Source: Aliiruegeria haliotis
GTDB lineage: Bacteria; Pseudomonadota; Alphaproteobacteria; Rhodobacterales; Rhodobacteraceae
DNA: 64,000 bases
Assembly: GCF_003003255.1 (NCBI RefSeq)
Contig: NZ_PVTD01000006.1
Span: forward strand, 62,001-126,000
Direction of reading: 5' to 3'
Shown here: positions 1 through 9,938 of the stretch, in pieces
How positions within the stretch are numbered: position 1 is the first letter of the stretch
Layout of the letters: each line of letters opens with the position of its first letter
Program-made: the position numbers and the translations under genes
The notes under the pieces: model-generated
Told to the model about the DNA's origin: nothing
The model's database searches: none
Seen by the model: the letters and a program-made list of their open reading frames with translations, nothing else

Positions 1-523
1 TGACGATCACCGAGCAGATGAATGCGATCACCTGGTTGCGGGTCAGCGCGGAGATGCAGGCGGAGATGGCCAGAAAGGCGCCCGCCATCAGCAAGGCGCC
101 GAGATACCCTGCAAGGATGACGCCGTTGTCGGGCGTGCCGAGCCAGTTGACGGTGATCCAGAGCGGAAAGGTCATGGCGAGAGCCAGCGCGGTGAAGGCC
201 CACCCCGCAAGGAACTTGCCGGCAACGATCGCCCAGGGTTTGACCGGCATCGTCATCAGCAACTCGATCGTGCCGGAGCGGCGCTCCTCCGCCCACAGGC
301 GCATGCCGATGGCGGGAAGGAGTACCAGAAAGAGCCATGGCAACCAGGCAAAAAGTGCGGTCAGATCGGCGCTGTTGCGATCGAAGAAGCCGGACACGAA
401 GAAGGTCATCGTCCCGGCCAGGGCAAGGAACACGACCAGGAAGATCGCGGCAAGTGGGGTCGCGAAATAGGCACGGAACTCGCGGCCGAACACGACGCCC
501 ACGGAGGAAAGCGAAGAATTCAT
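1..523 (-). CDS. ABC-2 type transporter permease (3' end outside the window)
   Basis: The reading frame starts at an ATG complementary to 521-523 and stays open to the left edge, so only the first 174 or so residues are seen. The protein begins MNSSLSSVGVVFGREFRAYF and then has alternating long hydrophobic stretches typical of ABC-2 permeases, with the conserved cytoplasmic segment 'RLWAEERRSGTIELLMTMP' between membrane spans, as in GldF/NosY-type permeases. It starts 20 bases after the stop of the ATPase gene on the same strand, so the two form an export pair. The substrate cannot be told. A following gliding-motility-type auxiliary gene may lie outside the window. Confidence 0.85.
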   Translation of the reverse strand, partial: MNSSLSSVGVVFGREFRAYFATPLAAIFLVVFLALAGTMTFFVSGFFDRNSADLTALFAWLPWLFLVLLPAIGMRLWAEERRSGTIELLMTMPVKPWAIVAGKFLAGWAFTALALAMTFPLWITVNWLGTPDNGVILAGYLGALLMAGAFLAISACISALTRNQVIAFICSVIV

Positions 524-543
524 CGGAAGTCTCCCTCAGTGTT

Positions 544-1488
544 TCAGTGATAGGGGGTCGTCACGTCGCGGAACACGTCCTCAAGGCGTGGCCGCCAAAG
601 ACCGACCTCCTCTACGGGAAGTTCCGCGTCCCGGAGCCGTTTCGCCAACTCCGTCGCATCCGCCGGCGTGTCGCCGTAGCGCAGGAGCAGCCTGGTGGAG
701 CCGTTGCGGCGTTCCATCACCTCCAGATCGGCGCCGTCGCTGCAGGGTTTGACCTTCTCCACGACAGCCTTTTCCTCCGGCGAGCCTATTGTGACCCGGA
801 TGGCGCGGCCGTTGGCGGCGCGTTCCAGCAGGTCTTGCGGCGTGGAATCTGCAACGACCTGCCCCCGGGCAATGATGACCGCGCGGGAGCAGATCGCCTC
901 GACCTCCTCAAGAATATGGGTCGAAACGATGATGGATTTCTCCGGCGCGATGGTCCGGATCAGGGTGCGCATCTCGTGTTTCTGGTTCGGGTCGAGCCCG
1001 TCTGTCGGCTCGTCCAGGATGAGCACGTCGGGATCGTGGATCAGGGCCTGTGCGATTCCGACCCTGCGGCGGTACCCTTTCGACAGTGTCTCGATGGGCC
1101 GCGACCAGACCTCGGTCAGCCGAACCCTATCGGCCATCTCGGCCAGCCGGTTCCGCAGGCCGGCGCCCTTCAGCCCCCGCATCCTTCCGCAAAACCGCAG
1201 GAAATCGGCCACCGGCATGTCGCCGTAGGCCGGCGCGCCCTCAGGCAGGTATCCAAGCCGGGACTTGGCCTCTTCGGGGTGCGACCAGACGTCGACACCA
1301 CAGATCTCCGCCGCACCGCGATCGGGTTCGAGAAACCCGGAGATCATCTTCATCGTTGTGGATTTTCCAGCGCCATTCGGTCCGAGGAACCCGACAACTT
1401 CGCCCCGTGCAACATCGAGCGAAACGTTGTCGACTGCGATCATCTCGCCGAAGCGCTTCGAAAGCTTCTGAGCTGAGACAAGCGACAT
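544..1488 (-). CDS. ABC transporter ATP-binding protein (ABC-2 exporter)
   Basis: A 314-residue ATPase with Walker A 'GPNGAGKST', a signature region 'LSKGYRRRVGIAQAL', Walker B 'VLILDEPTDGLDP' and H-loop 'IVSTHILEEVE', all in the expected order. The 36 codons upstream of this ATG are open but low-quality; I chose the ATG at 1488 because GGAGG lies just upstream and the family begins with a strand like 'MSLVSAQKLSKRF'. The C-terminal 90 residues resemble the DUF4162-type tail of ABC-2 ATPases. It is followed by its permease on the same strand and probably powers export or membrane-protein assembly. Confidence 0.9.
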   Translation of the reverse strand: MSLVSAQKLSKRFGEMIAVDNVSLDVARGEVVGFLGPNGAGKSTTMKMISGFLEPDRGAAEICGVDVWSHPEEAKSRLGYLPEGAPAYGDMPVADFLRFCGRMRGLKGAGLRNRLAEMADRVRLTEVWSRPIETLSKGYRRRVGIAQALIHDPDVLILDEPTDGLDPNQKHEMRTLIRTIAPEKSIIVSTHILEEVEAICSRAVIIARGQVVADSTPQDLLERAANGRAIRVTIGSPEEKAVVEKVKPCSDGADLEVMERRNGSTRLLLRYGDTPADATELAKRLRDAELPVEEVGLWRPRLEDVFRDVTTPYH

Positions 1489-1709
1489 GGTCGTGTCTTT
1501 ACCTCCATTCGGGCCGACATGCCGTCCAGCGGGGGCACGCCGGCGATCTGTTCTGGGAACCGTCCGGGGCGGTGCTGTGGCAGGCACCGCAGCCACCGAC
1601 CGCGAACGGTTGGCGGGGGATCGGGTTCCGGGCGAAGGCCAGAAGCAGGCGTTGCCGAAGCGGAATGGAATTCGGCTGCGTACCGCTGGATCGCCCGGAA
1701 CGCGAATGC

Positions 1710-1734
1710 GGAAAGGGAGCGGTGCCCCCTTTCC
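1710..1734 (-). terminator. Stem-loop after groEL
   Basis: GGAAAGGG at 1710-1717 is complementary to CCCTTTCC at 1727-1734, giving an 8-bp stem with a 9-base loop 14 bases beyond the groEL stop. There is no clear run of U after it, so it may be a weak intrinsic terminator or a 3' stabilising hairpin. The rest of the groEL-to-ABC gap (1489-1748) shows no other feature. Confidence 0.45.
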
Positions 1735-1748
1735 ACCGGGCGTGTGCC

Positions 1749-3419
<1,671 letters not shown>

Positions 3420-3731
3420 TCAGGCGGCCTTGGCGACCTTTGCCTCGCCGAGAATGCCGAGGATGTCGCTTTCCTTCATGATCAGCAGTTCCTCGCCATC
3501 AATCTTGATCTCGGTGCCGGGCCATTTGCCGAACAGGATCCGGTCACCTTCCCTGATGTCCATCGGGATCCGCTTGCCATCGTCGTCACGGGCACCGGCG
3601 CCCACGGCAACAACCAGTCCCTCGGCGGGTTTTTCCTTGGCAGTATCGGGAATGATCAATCCGCCCGCGGTTTTCTCGTCGCTTTCAATACGGCGCACGA
3701 GAACCCTGTCGTGAAGAGGGGTGAATGCCAT
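3420..3731 (-). CDS. groS: Co-chaperonin GroES
   Basis: A 103-residue GroES, a few residues longer than the E. coli protein. The start '[14 protein letters not shown]' and the mobile loop '[17 protein letters not shown]', which contacts GroEL, are clear. GGAGGAACGTTCGAT before the ATG gives a strong ribosome binding site. It is the first gene of the groESL operon. The CIRCE dyad lies 33 bases upstream of the start and a RpoH-like promoter lies just beyond it, so both HrcA repression and heat-shock sigma activation are likely. Confidence 0.97.
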   Translation of the reverse strand: MAFTPLHDRVLVRRIESDEKTAGGLIIPDTAKEKPAEGLVVAVGAGARDDDGKRIPMDIREGDRILFGKWPGTEIKIDGEELLIMKESDILGILGEAKVAKAA

Positions 3732-3763
3732 ATCGAACGTTCCTCCATTTGCGTTTCATGCAC

Positions 3764-3790
3764 TTGGCACTCTCGCTGACAGAGTGCCAA
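3764..3790. promoter_or_regulatory. CIRCE element (HrcA operator) of groESL
   Basis: TTGGCACTC-N9-GAGTGCCAA is a perfect 9-9-9 inverted repeat matching the CIRCE consensus TTAGCACTC-N9-GAGTGCTAA except for one symmetric change in each arm. It lies between the inferred transcription start and the groES ribosome binding site, the usual place for HrcA repression. hrcA itself is not in the window. Confidence 0.93.
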
Positions 3791-3799
3791 CGGCGAACT

Positions 3800-3828
3800 A
3801 ATTTGGAAAAGCCGCAGCGGATTTCAAG
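3800..3828 (-). promoter_or_regulatory. RpoH (sigma-32)-like promoter of groESL
   Basis: On the minus strand CTTGAAA (3822-3828) is followed after 15 bases by CCAAATT (3800-3806). This resembles the heat-shock promoter pattern CTTGAAA-N13-15-CCCCATNT. It would start transcription just before the CIRCE dyad. The same GTCTTGAAATC block with the same spacing recurs ahead of the hsp20 genes at 7003-7031, which supports both calls. Confidence 0.6.
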
Positions 3829-3965
3829 ACCCTTGGGTAACAAGTTCGTGATTGCTAAACGTGAGATTATATTCAACGAAAGCAGGTGGATACCGGACGG
3901 CAGCGCCGAATGCTCCGCCGACGGGTCCATCGACGGAGCATGGGTGCTGTGCCCTGTTGCGCGTG

Positions 3966-5333
3966 TCAGGATCGCAGGAGGATCAAGAGGCGTTCGCCCT
4001 CCCGCCACACCGAAAGAGCAAGGGCGCTGGGGGTCGCTCCGAGCACCCGGTCGACGTCACCTGTGTTGTCCACGGGAGTGTTGTTGATCGACAGAATGAC
4101 GTCGCCCGGACGAAGCCCGGCCCGCGCTGCACGGGTTCCCGGCTGGATATCGGTCACGACGACACCGGTGTCGATTCCCTCCCGGCGCTGAGCGGCCCCA
4201 AGCGGTGCCAACTGAACTCCGGCGAGCAAGTCCGGCGTTCCGGCCCGTGCGGTGCGGGCAGGGCTGCCATCGCCGAGCTTCGTTGTCAGGGCCAGCCGTT
4301 GTCCCTGTCGCAGGGCTTCTATCTCAACCTCCGTGTCCGGCCGGAGCATGCCGATGGCTTGCCGCAACTCGGAAGAGCCGGTCACAGGATCGCCATTTAC
4401 GGCAGTGATGACATCTCCGGGTTCGAGACCGGCGCGATCCGCCGCCGACTTGTCCTCGACGGAGGCAACGATTGCACCGGAGCGCGCATCGACACCGAGC
4501 GCCTCGGCCAGATCGGGTGTCAGGTCCTGTATCGTCACGCCAAGCCGTCCGCGCCGGACCTCGCCGAACCGGATCAGTTGGTCCATGACCGCGCGGGCCA
4601 TGTCGACCGGCACGGCAAAGCCGATTCCGACATTGCCACCACCGGGAGAGATGATGGCCGTGTTGATCCCGACCAGCCTGCCGTCGAACGTGATGAGGGC
4701 GCCGCCGGAATTTCCCGGGTTGATCGAAGCATCTGTCTGGATGAAGTCCTCGTATCCTTCGGGGTTGATGCCGGACCGGCCCAATGCGCTGATGATGCCG
4801 GAGGTCACCGTCTGGCCGAGCCCGAAGGGGTTTCCGATTGCGACCACGTAGTCGCCGACCATCAGCGTGTCGGGGTCGCCAAAGGGCACCGCCGTCAGAT
4901 CGTCCGCATCGATTTTCAGCAAGGCGATGTCGGTTGCGGGATCGGAGCCGACGACTTCTGCCTCGAAGGACCGCTGGTCGGTGAGCGTCACGCGGATTTC
5001 GGTGGCATTCTCGATCACGTGGTTGTTGGTCAGGACATAGCCGCGGTCGGCCTCCACGATCACGCCCGAGCCGGCACTCACTTGCCGTTGATTGGGCCGC
5101 GGATCCTGCGGAAACTGGAACGGGGCGAAGAACGGATCCCGGAACAGCGGTGTCAGTTGGGTCGGGGTTTCGGAGACGACCGAAATGTTGACGACCGCCT
5201 CCGACACTTTGGCAATGAGCGGTGCAATGGTGGGAAGACCCCGTTCCGGGTCGAAATCGGGCGCCTGGGCCCGGGATGGGACCGGCGCAATGGCAATCAA
5301 CACGAGGATTGCCACAAAGAGACGTTTCAGCAT
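3966..5333 (-). CDS. Periplasmic serine protease, DegP/DegQ (HtrA) family
   Basis: With the ATG at 5333 (preceded by GGAGACAGGGAG) the protein has 455 residues and starts with a clear signal peptide, 'MLKRLFVAILVLIAIA' cut near 'SRAQA'. The trypsin-like domain has His105 in 'LTNNHVI', Asp135 in 'TDIALLK' and Ser209 in 'NPGNSGGA'. Two PDZ domains follow, at about 240-330 and 370-455. It should degrade or refold misfolded envelope proteins. It sits between groESL and the hsp20 genes on the same strand, in a protein-quality-control block. An alternative start 20 codons upstream would spoil the signal peptide. Confidence 0.93.
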   Translation of the reverse strand: MLKRLFVAILVLIAIAPVPSRAQAPDFDPERGLPTIAPLIAKVSEAVVNISVVSETPTQLTPLFRDPFFAPFQFPQDPRPNQRQVSAGSGVIVEADRGYVLTNNHVIENATEIRVTLTDQRSFEAEVVGSDPATDIALLKIDADDLTAVPFGDPDTLMVGDYVVAIGNPFGLGQTVTSGIISALGRSGINPEGYEDFIQTDASINPGNSGGALITFDGRLVGINTAIISPGGGNVGIGFAVPVDMARAVMDQLIRFGEVRRGRLGVTIQDLTPDLAEALGVDARSGAIVASVEDKSAADRAGLEPGDVITAVNGDPVTGSSELRQAIGMLRPDTEVEIEALRQGQRLALTTKLGDGSPARTARAGTPDLLAGVQLAPLGAAQRREGIDTGVVVTDIQPGTRAARAGLRPGDVILSINNTPVDNTGDVDRVLGATPSALALSVWREGERLLILLRS

Positions 5334-5407
5334 CTCCCTGTCTCCGTCGATGTGTTGCGGTTGCTGTGGGTGATGGGCCGGGAAGGCGGGCACCTTCCCG
5401 GCCGGTG

Positions 5408-5905
5408 TCAGGCCGACTTCACCTCGATACGTTTCAGCCGGGCCTGCGCTTCTTCGGTCTTGGGAACCGTGACTGTCAGCACGCCATTCCGGAACGAGGC
5501 ATTCGCCTTGTCACTGTCGACCCCCGGCGGTAGCGGGACCGTGCGGTAGATCGAGCCATAGCTGCGCTCGGAGAGGTAATATCCCTTCTTCTTCTCCTTG
5601 CGCTCGACCTTTTTCTCGCCCTTCAGGGTCAGAAGGTCGTCACTGACGGTCAGGTCGATGTCCTTCATGTCCATGCCGGGAAGCTCGACCGACAATTCAA
5701 CGGCATCGTCGGTTTCGACCACGTCGCACCGGGCGCCTGTCCCGGCCAGGTCGAGCGGGCCGTTGGGGCGGTCGAACTGCCCCCAGAAGTCTTCGAACAC
5801 GCGGTTCATTTCCCGTTGCAGGGAGGCAACCGGGTTGTCGGTGCCGGCGGTGGCCTCCGTCTCCCTGTCCTTGTTGGCCCAGGGGATCAGATCCTTGATT
5901 TGCAT
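5408..5905 (-). CDS. Small heat-shock protein, Hsp20/alpha-crystallin family (third in tandem)
   Basis: A 165-residue Hsp20. The alpha-crystallin domain covers about residues 55-160, with 'DDAVELSVELPGMDMKDIDLTVSDDLLTLKGEKK' type strands (seen here in part), 'ERSYGSIYRTVPLPPGVD' and the closing 'FRNGVLTVTVPK'. The start at 5905 follows AAGGAGAGTGACG; a start six codons upstream is possible. It is an ATP-independent holdase that keeps unfolding proteins soluble. It is the last of three co-directional hsp20 genes and lies 25 bases after the second. Confidence 0.93.
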   Translation of the reverse strand: MQIKDLIPWANKDRETEATAGTDNPVASLQREMNRVFEDFWGQFDRPNGPLDLAGTGARCDVVETDDAVELSVELPGMDMKDIDLTVSDDLLTLKGEKKVERKEKKKGYYLSERSYGSIYRTVPLPPGVDSDKANASFRNGVLTVTVPKTEEAQARLKRIEVKSA

Positions 5906-5930
5906 CGTCACTCTCCTTTCCAAACAGGTT

Positions 5931-6329
5931 TCACGCTGCCTTGACGGCGATTTTCCTCGGCTGGGTTTCCTCCGCGCGGGGCAGGGTGATCGTCAGGACC
6001 CCATTGCGCATCTCGGCCTCGATCCGCTCGGGGTCGAAGTCCTCCGACAAGGTGAAGGCGCGCTCGAAGTCGCCTTCTCCGTATTCCGCATGCGCAAGCT
6101 CGGCGCCATCATGCCGGGTCGTGGGCACGTTGGCGCGGATCGACAGAATCCGCCGTTCCAGCGATATGTCGATCGCCTCCGGGGAGGCCCCGGGCATTTC
6201 GAGCATCAGGGACACGCCCTGTTCTGTCTCGATGATGTCGGTGAGCGGGCGATAGGTTCGCGTCATGCCCGTCCGTTCGGCGCCGGCGTCGCGCTTGCTG
6301 TTTCCGGTGCTGGTAACCTGGTTGCTCAT
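5931..6329 (-). CDS. Small heat-shock protein, Hsp20 family (second in tandem)
   Basis: A 132-residue Hsp20 beginning MSNQVTSTGN; AGGAGGAAAACC precedes the ATG. The alpha-crystallin domain shows 'GVSLMLEMPGASPEAIDISLERRILSI' (partly given) and 'RNGVLTITLPR'. The middle 'RTYRPLTDIIE' is like class B (HspH-type) rhizobial sHsps, so it is not a simple duplicate of its neighbours and mixed oligomers may form. Its stop lies 14 bases before the next hsp20 ribosome binding region. Confidence 0.92.
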   Translation of the reverse strand: MSNQVTSTGNSKRDAGAERTGMTRTYRPLTDIIETEQGVSLMLEMPGASPEAIDISLERRILSIRANVPTTRHDGAELAHAEYGEGDFERAFTLSEDFDPERIEAEMRNGVLTITLPRAEETQPRKIAVKAA

Positions 6330-6343
6330 TGGTTTTCCTCCTG

Positions 6344-6778
6344 TCACGCGGCCTTGATTTCGATCCGCCGCGGCTTGTCTTCCTCCGGACGGTGCAGGGC
6401 GACCTGCAGGATACCGTCGCTGAACCGTGCTTCGACCTTGTCGGGGTCAACCGGGTAAGGGAGCTGCAAGGCGCGGCTGAACTTGCCGTAGCTGCGTTCG
6501 CGCAAGTGCCAATGTGCACCTTCCGGTGCTTGTGGCGTCTTTCGTTCGCCTGAAAGCGTGAAAAGCGTGTCCTTGACGGTGATTTCGATATCGTCGGGTT
6601 CAACGCCGGGAAGTTCTGTCGTCAGGACAGTCATGTCCCCGTCGCGCCAGACATTCACAGCGGGAAATGTCCGGGTGCCCGTGGCGGCTTGCGGGATTGC
6701 GCGGCTCATACCGCGCGCCAAGCGACCCCATTCCGCAAACGGATCATGCCGGAAATACGATGATGCGGGTGTCAGCAT
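6344..6778 (-). CDS. Small heat-shock protein, Hsp20 family (first in tandem)
   Basis: A 144-residue Hsp20. The ATG at 6778 is preceded by GGAGGG at a spacing of four, and an ATG four codons upstream (6790) overlaps that Shine-Dalgarno sequence, so 6778 is preferred. The domain shows 'LTTELPGVEPDDIEITVKD', 'LRERSYGKFSRALQLPYPVD' and 'FSDGILQVALHRPEE'. It is the promoter-proximal gene of the trio. A RpoH-like promoter at 7003-7031 would give a leader of about 220 bases. Confidence 0.92.
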   Translation of the reverse strand: MLTPASSYFRHDPFAEWGRLARGMSRAIPQAATGTRTFPAVNVWRDGDMTVLTTELPGVEPDDIEITVKDTLFTLSGERKTPQAPEGAHWHLRERSYGKFSRALQLPYPVDPDKVEARFSDGILQVALHRPEEDKPRRIEIKAA

Positions 6779-6809
6779 GTTGCCCTCCATTCATTGACCA
6801 GATGACGGT

Positions 6810-6828
6810 GCGTGTTCCCAAAACACGC
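6810..6828 (-). promoter_or_regulatory. Stem-loop in the hsp20 leader
   Basis: GCGTGTT and AACACGC (7-bp arms, 5-base loop) form a hairpin 31 bases upstream of the hsp20 start. It could be part of a structured 5' leader. I see no clear ROSE-type U(U/C)GCU signature pairing with the Shine-Dalgarno sequence, so an RNA thermometer is only a possibility. Confidence 0.35.
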
Positions 6829-7002
6829 TCCGTGGAAGGCCCACGCGGAGGTTGCAATTCGATGTCCGACACGAGGCGACGACCCGCCGGGATCGTCGAC
6901 AATAACTGGTCAGGGCTCCCGGTTTCGGCAAGCCCGCGACAGTCCACCTACAGGTCGGAGCCGTCGTATGCAGTAGAACCCCAAATGGGCATTCCACTAG
7001 AA

Positions 7003-7031
7003 AGGTTGGGAGGGCTTAGTTCGATTTCAAG
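7003..7031 (-). promoter_or_regulatory. RpoH-like promoter of the hsp20 trio
   Basis: CTTGAAA (7025-7031) and CCAACCT (7003-7009) are separated by 15 bases on the minus strand. This repeats the arrangement ahead of groES (CTTGAAA-N15-CCAAATT). The position fits transcription of the three hsp20 genes. Confidence 0.5.
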
Positions 7032-7410
7032 ACCCGGGCCGGACTAACGAACCAGGCTTTTTTTCGAGGCCGCGACGGGCAACTGCCCCACAACCGGTCT
7101 CTGGTCTGCATGGCGGTGGCGACGTTATCTGGCGCAGGTCTTGCCGACATCGGATCGCGGATGTGCCCGGAGGAACGGGGCAGGCTCGGGCGATGCCATG
7201 GCAGGCTATCCGCGCGATGTCGTCGCCGTTCCGGCCCCCGAAGGTCATTCCGTGTGGTCGCGCCTGAATCGGCCCGCAACGGATCGGGAAGGGCAACGCC
7301 CCTGGCTCGTGACACCTGTCCCGGAAATTCCTGCGGCCGACGCCGCCCCGGGAAGCCCGGGACGGTGCCGATGATGGTGTCCGGGCAACCGGCCTGTCGA
7401 AAGGTGGAGC
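7032..7410. other. Intergenic, no gene recognised
   Basis: Between the hsp20 promoter and the end of the iron-dependent alcohol dehydrogenase gene I see only short frames without a ribosome binding site or a recognisable product. No strong terminator was found. Confidence 0.6.
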
Positions 7411-8556
7411 CTACAAAAGCTCTTCGAAAAGGGCCCGAGTGTTGTCATAGGTCATCTCCACCGGGTTACCGCCGGTGCTCGGGTCGTTCAGCGCCGATTT
7501 CGTCAACGCGTCCAGATCCGGATCGGTGACCCCGAGGTCGGTCAGTGTTTTTGGAATCCCCATGGAGGCATTCAGATTGTCCACGAATGCGCAGAACCCG
7601 TCGAAGCCGCCGTCGATGCCCAGATAGGCCGCAGCCTGCCCCAGAATGCCCTCGCACGGCGCCTTGTTGAATTGCAGGACAGCGGGCATGCAAACCGCGT
7701 TGGTGGTCCCGTGGTGGGTGTGATGCACCGCACCGATCGGATGGCTGAGCGCGTGAATGGCACCCAGTCCCTTCTGGAAGGCGGTGGCCCCCATCGCGGC
7801 GGCCGACATCATGTGTGCCCGCGCTTCGAGGTCAGTCCCGTCGGCATAGGCGCGCGGCAGGTAGTCCTTGACCAGGCGCATCCCTTCCAGCGCAATCCCC
7901 TGGCTCATCGGGTGGTAATGCGGAGAGCAGAAGGCCTCCACGCAATGCGCAAAGGCATCCAGCCCGGTGCCCGCAGTGATGAACTTCGGCATCCCGACGG
8001 TCAGTTCCGGGTCGCAGATGACGACCTCGGGGAGCATCTTCGGATGGAAGATGATCTTCTTTTCCTGGGTTTCCGAATTGGTGATGATCCCCGCCCGGCC
8101 AACTTCGGATCCGGTACCGGCCGTGGTCGGAACCGCCACGATGGGATGGATGCCGGCGGGGTCTGCGCGGGTCCACCAATCGCCGATATCCTCGAAATCC
8201 CACAGCGGGCGCGTCTGACCGGCCATGAAGGCCAGCGTCTTGGCCAGGTCGAGGCCCGAGCCGCCGCCAAAGGCCACGACCCCGTCGTAGCCGCCCGCGC
8301 GATAGACCTTCAGGCCCTCTTCGACATTCTTGTCGGAGGGATTCGGGTCAACATCCGCGAACATTGCCCTGCCAAGGCCCGCGGCCTCCAGAAGGTCGAG
8401 CGTCCGCGTGGTGATCTCCATCGTCGCAAGGCCCCGGTCCGTGACCAGCAGCGGTTTCGAGATCCCGGCGGTGGCACAGGCGTCGGCAATCTCGGCGATG
8501 CGACCGGCGCCGAACCGCACCGGCGTGGGGTAGTTCCAGTTTCCAACGAGGTTCAT
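7411..8556 (-). CDS. Iron-containing alcohol dehydrogenase
   Basis: A 381-residue group III (Fe-type) alcohol dehydrogenase. It has the nucleotide loop 'GGGSGLDLAKTLAF', the metal-binding Asp/His in 'GTGLDAFAHCVEAF', and the family signature 'AIHALSHPIGAVHHTHHG' with further metal-binding His residues. The start at 8556 lies 5 bases after the stop of the aldehyde dehydrogenase gene; earlier in-frame ATGs lie inside that gene. It is the last gene of the RpiR-facing TRAP operon and would interconvert an alcohol and an aldehyde made in that pathway. Confidence 0.92.
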   Translation of the reverse strand: MNLVGNWNYPTPVRFGAGRIAEIADACATAGISKPLLVTDRGLATMEITTRTLDLLEAAGLGRAMFADVDPNPSDKNVEEGLKVYRAGGYDGVVAFGGGSGLDLAKTLAFMAGQTRPLWDFEDIGDWWTRADPAGIHPIVAVPTTAGTGSEVGRAGIITNSETQEKKIIFHPKMLPEVVICDPELTVGMPKFITAGTGLDAFAHCVEAFCSPHYHPMSQGIALEGMRLVKDYLPRAYADGTDLEARAHMMSAAAMGATAFQKGLGAIHALSHPIGAVHHTHHGTTNAVCMPAVLQFNKAPCEGILGQAAAYLGIDGGFDGFCAFVDNLNASMGIPKTLTDLGVTDPDLDALTKSALNDPSTGGNPVEMTYDNTRALFEELL

Positions 8557-8561
8557 GATCG

Positions 8562-9938
8562 TCAGGCTTTCTTCAGATGGTAGGATTTCGGGCGGGTCAG
8601 CGCGTGGAAGCCGAGCACCGAGAGGCCTGCGCCACGGCCGGTGTCCTTGCATCCGGTCCAGCAGAGCGCGGGGTCGAGGTAGTCGCAGCGGTTCATGAAC
8701 ACGGTGCCGGTCTGCAAGCGCTTGCCGATGGCGTCGGCCGCATCGGGGTCACGCGTCCAGATCGAGCAGGTCAGGCCGAAGGCGCTGTCGTTCATCAGGG
8801 CGATGGCGTCCTCGTCGCCCGTCACCTTCATGATGCCGACGACCGGGCCGAAGCTCTCGTCGTGCATGACCCGCATGTCGTGGGTGACGTCAGTCAGGAT
8901 CTGCGGCGAAAGGTAGGTGCCGCCGTCGTCCTCGGCAAAGGTCTCGATATGGCCGACCGCGCCACCGTCCAGTGCTTCGGCGATCTGGGCGCGGACCTCT
9001 TTCGCAAAACGAATGTTCGCCATGGGGCCGATCGTTGTCTCCGTCTCAAGTGGATTGCCGAGCTTGTAGCCCTTCACGATGTCCACGCATCTGACAAGGA
9101 AGTCGTCATAGACGCTTTCGTGAACATAAATCCGCTCGATCCCGCAGCAGCACTGGCCGGAGTTGAACATTGCTCCGTCAATCAGGGTATCGGCTGCGGC
9201 CTGAAGGTCGGCATCGGCGCGGACATAGCCCGGGTCCTTGCCGCCAAGCTCGGTGGAGACCGCCGTGAAGGTTCCGGCTGCGGCCCGTTCCATGGCCTGT
9301 CCGCCGCCGACGGAGCCGGTGAAGTTCACGAAATCGAAGGCGCGGCCCGCGATAAGCGCCGAGGTCGTGTCGTGGCTGAGAAAGACGTTCTGAAACACGT
9401 CCGCGGGAATACCGGCGGCGTGGAAGGCTTCGGCCATGCGCTCGCCCACGAGGATCGTTTGCGCGGCATGTTTGAGAACGACCGTGTTGCCGGCGATCAG
9501 CGCAGGGGCAATCGTGTTGATCGCGGTCATGTAGGGATAGTTCCAGGGGGCGACGACGAAGACGACACCATGCGGCTCGCGTTCGATCTTGCGCAGGAAG
9601 GCATCGCTGTCTTCGATCACGATCGGCGCGAGCGCGTCAGCCGCGATGTCGGCCATGTAGCTCGCACGTTCCTCGAAACCGCCGAACTCGCCGCCATAGC
9701 GGACTGGGCGGCCCATCTGGTGGGCAAGTTCAACGGCCATGCGATCCGTTGTCTTGCCGACCTCGGCCACCGCAGCACGAACCAGCGCAACCCGTTCTTC
9801 CAACGGGCGGGCTGCCCAGCCAGGCTGCGCGGCGCGCGCGCGGGCCGCGGCGTCAAAGGCCGCCTGCTCTTCGAGGAGCGGACGTTCCGCATAGACCGAT
9901 CCGTCGATCGGCGAGATGCACTTCACTGTTTGTGTCAT
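8562..9938 (-). CDS. Aldehyde dehydrogenase family protein
   Basis: A 458-residue NAD(P)-dependent aldehyde dehydrogenase. The motifs 'VVAPWNYPYMTAINTI', 'FTGSVGGG', the glutamate segment 'STELGGKDPGYV' and the catalytic cysteine in 'FNSGQCCCGIERI' are in order. It is a short ALDH like those of the succinate-semialdehyde/gamma-aminobutyraldehyde branch. It overlaps the VOC gene by four bases (ATGA), so translation is coupled. With the adjacent alcohol dehydrogenase it can oxidise an alcohol to an acid in two steps. Confidence 0.93.
   Translation of the reverse strand: MTQTVKCISPIDGSVYAERPLLEEQAAFDAAARARAAQPGWAARPLEERVALVRAAVAEVGKTTDRMAVELAHQMGRPVRYGGEFGGFEERASYMADIAADALAPIVIEDSDAFLRKIEREPHGVVFVVAPWNYPYMTAINTIAPALIAGNTVVLKHAAQTILVGERMAEAFHAAGIPADVFQNVFLSHDTTSALIAGRAFDFVNFTGSVGGGQAMERAAAGTFTAVSTELGGKDPGYVRADADLQAAADTLIDGAMFNSGQCCCGIERIYVHESVYDDFLVRCVDIVKGYKLGNPLETETTIGPMANIRFAKEVRAQIAEALDGGAVGHIETFAEDDGGTYLSPQILTDVTHDMRVMHDESFGPVVGIMKVTGDEDAIALMNDSAFGLTCSIWTRDPDAADAIGKRLQTGTVFMNRCDYLDPALCWTGCKDTGRGAGLSVLGFHALTRPKSYHLKKA

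Noticed and set aside
3852-5549. 565-codon plus-strand frame opposite the HtrA gene
   Set aside because: It is antisense to HtrA, which has an intact catalytic triad and a signal peptide.
6810-6828. A ROSE RNA thermometer
   Set aside because: A hairpin exists, but I see no U(U/C)GCU motif pairing with the Shine-Dalgarno sequence, so only the hairpin is reported.
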